Assembly (NCBI GenBank): GCA_900114405.1
Contig: FOSY01000022.1
Location: 1 to 34,071, forward strand
Source of the DNA: Lachnospiraceae bacterium KH1T2
Lineage (GTDB): Bacteria > Bacillota > Clostridia > Lachnospirales > Lachnospiraceae
DNA length: 34,071 nt
Reading direction: 5' to 3'
The notes under the pieces are model-generated. The model made no database searches. It worked only from the letters and a program-made list of their open reading frames with translations, and had not been told where the DNA came from. Position 1 is the stretch's first letter, and the number at the start of each line of letters is the position of its first letter. Below are positions 33,612-34,071 of the stretch, one piece after another. The translations under genes were made by a program, and so were the position numbers.

Positions 33612-33637
33612 CCCCCGCAGCATAAGCTGCGGGGGTG
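33610..33637. terminator. GC-rich hairpin after the right-edge gene
   Basis: CACCCCCGCAGC (33610-33621) and GCTGCGGGGGTG (33626-33637) form a perfect 12-base stem around ATAA. It lies 33 bases past the stop of the right-edge minus-strand gene and just upstream of the c-di-GMP promoter. The U-tract on the minus strand is poor, but the stem is very stable. Confidence 0.65.
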
Positions 33638-33670
33638 CGAGAGAGTTTTAATGAAACATGAAGTTAAGTA

Positions 33671-34071
33671 TTAGGAAACTTTTGCGCTTCCTTTAACGTT
33701 GGTACCTGTAAATGTAGCAGTCTTTGTTGAAGAATCATAAGATACGCCATCCTTGATTCTTACAAGACTTCTCTTTGGAGAGTCAGCTTTCTTCTGAGTT
33801 ACAAGCCAAGCCTTAGCAACACCCTTCTTGTTGATCTTAAGGTAAACTGTACCAGGCTTCTCATATGTAGCTGGCTTAGATGTTGTGATCTTCTCTACGT
33901 CAACAGGGACGATCTCAACTGTGTATGTGAGCTTCTGTGCTTTAAGAGCCTTATTGAATTCCTTAGACTCGCCCTTGATCTTCTTGATCAGGAATGTAAC
34001 CTTAGAGCCTGCATCCTTGCCCTTAGAAACCTTTACAACAACCTTAGAGCCATTGTAAGAAACTCCGTTAA
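33671..34071 (-). CDS. C-terminal part of a lysine-rich protein, cut by the window edge
   Basis: This minus-strand reading frame has no start in the window and runs off the right edge. It gives 132 residues before TAA at 33673-33671. The visible part is rich in Lys, Thr, Val and Ser (KVVVKVSKGKDAGSKVTFLI, YEKPGTVYLKINKKGVAKAW) and ends ...GTNVKGSAKVS. The alternating pattern suggests beta-sheet Ig-like or surface-protein repeats. Codon use is strikingly biased: 22 of 26 lysines are AAG and most Thr, Ser and Val codons are ACA, TCT and GTT/GTA, unlike neighbours. This suggests a highly expressed protein, perhaps a secreted or surface one. The N-terminus and family cannot be seen. Confidence 0.75.
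   Translation of the reverse strand, partial: NGVSYNGSKVVVKVSKGKDAGSKVTFLIKKIKGESKEFNKALKAQKLTYTVEIVPVDVEKITTSKPATYEKPGTVYLKINKKGVAKAWLVTQKKADSPKRSLVRIKDGVSYDSSTKTATFTGTNVKGSAKVS

Overview
The window looks like chromosomal DNA of a Gram-positive anaerobe of the Clostridia, most likely a Lachnospiraceae member such as Butyrivibrio, Pseudobutyrivibrio or a relative. The reasons are AT-rich DNA with strong GGAGG ribosome-binding sites, two carbohydrate ABC cassettes that lack their own ATPase, a FeoA-FeoB fusion, an FprA-type flavodiiron protein, an AgrA/AgrC-like pair, a FliB-like flagellin lysine methylase and a TPP riboswitch over cytX-thiW. No rRNA, tRNA, CRISPR array, transposase or phage gene was seen. 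The genus is an inference.

Left part (1-15.0 kb): sugar and iron uptake. A YesN-type response regulator (116-1234, minus) diverges from an LplA/LplB/LplC-type importer (1547-5049). A fused FeoA-FeoB ferrous iron transporter follows (5383-7737), then an unrecognised coiled-coil protein (7941-8534) preceded by a possible 23-codon ORF. An AraC-family regulator (8579-9490, minus) diverges from an MsmEFG-like importer and a raffinose-synthase/Sip1-like GH36 enzyme (9842-14896). These form a complete uptake-and-cleavage unit for alpha-galactosides. Neither sugar cassette has an ATPase gene, so both probably borrow a shared MsmX-like ATPase.

Middle (15.0-24.8 kb): a two-gene exporter-fold ABC pair (15181-18674) with features of the YbtPQ/IrtAB siderophore-type family. 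It is driven by a clear promoter with a palindrome built into it. Next come an AGCS alanine/glycine symporter (minus), a LytTR response regulator with an AgrC-like kinase and no visible peptide gene, an M48 membrane peptidase, a small Ala/Ser/Glu-rich lipoprotein and a VOC protein.

Right part (25.0-34.1 kb): a polytopic membrane protein overlapping a flagellin lysine-N-methylase gene; a TPP riboswitch and terminator controlling HMP (CytX) and thiazole (ThiW) uptake; a flavodiiron protein; a 1025-residue c-di-GMP protein with the order degenerate GGDEF - EAL - middle region - GGDEF - PAS; and, at the right edge, the C-terminal end of a lysine-rich protein with strongly biased codons that runs off the window.

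Most of the annotation is ordinary accessory metabolism, and no unmistakable new multi-gene system is visible. The best leads are the operator-in-promoter ABC pair, the unusual c-di-GMP protein, the membrane protein/FliB overlap, the orphan AgrAC-like pair, the coiled-coil protein with its upstream short ORF, and several palindromes, including one terminator stem used twice between convergent genes.
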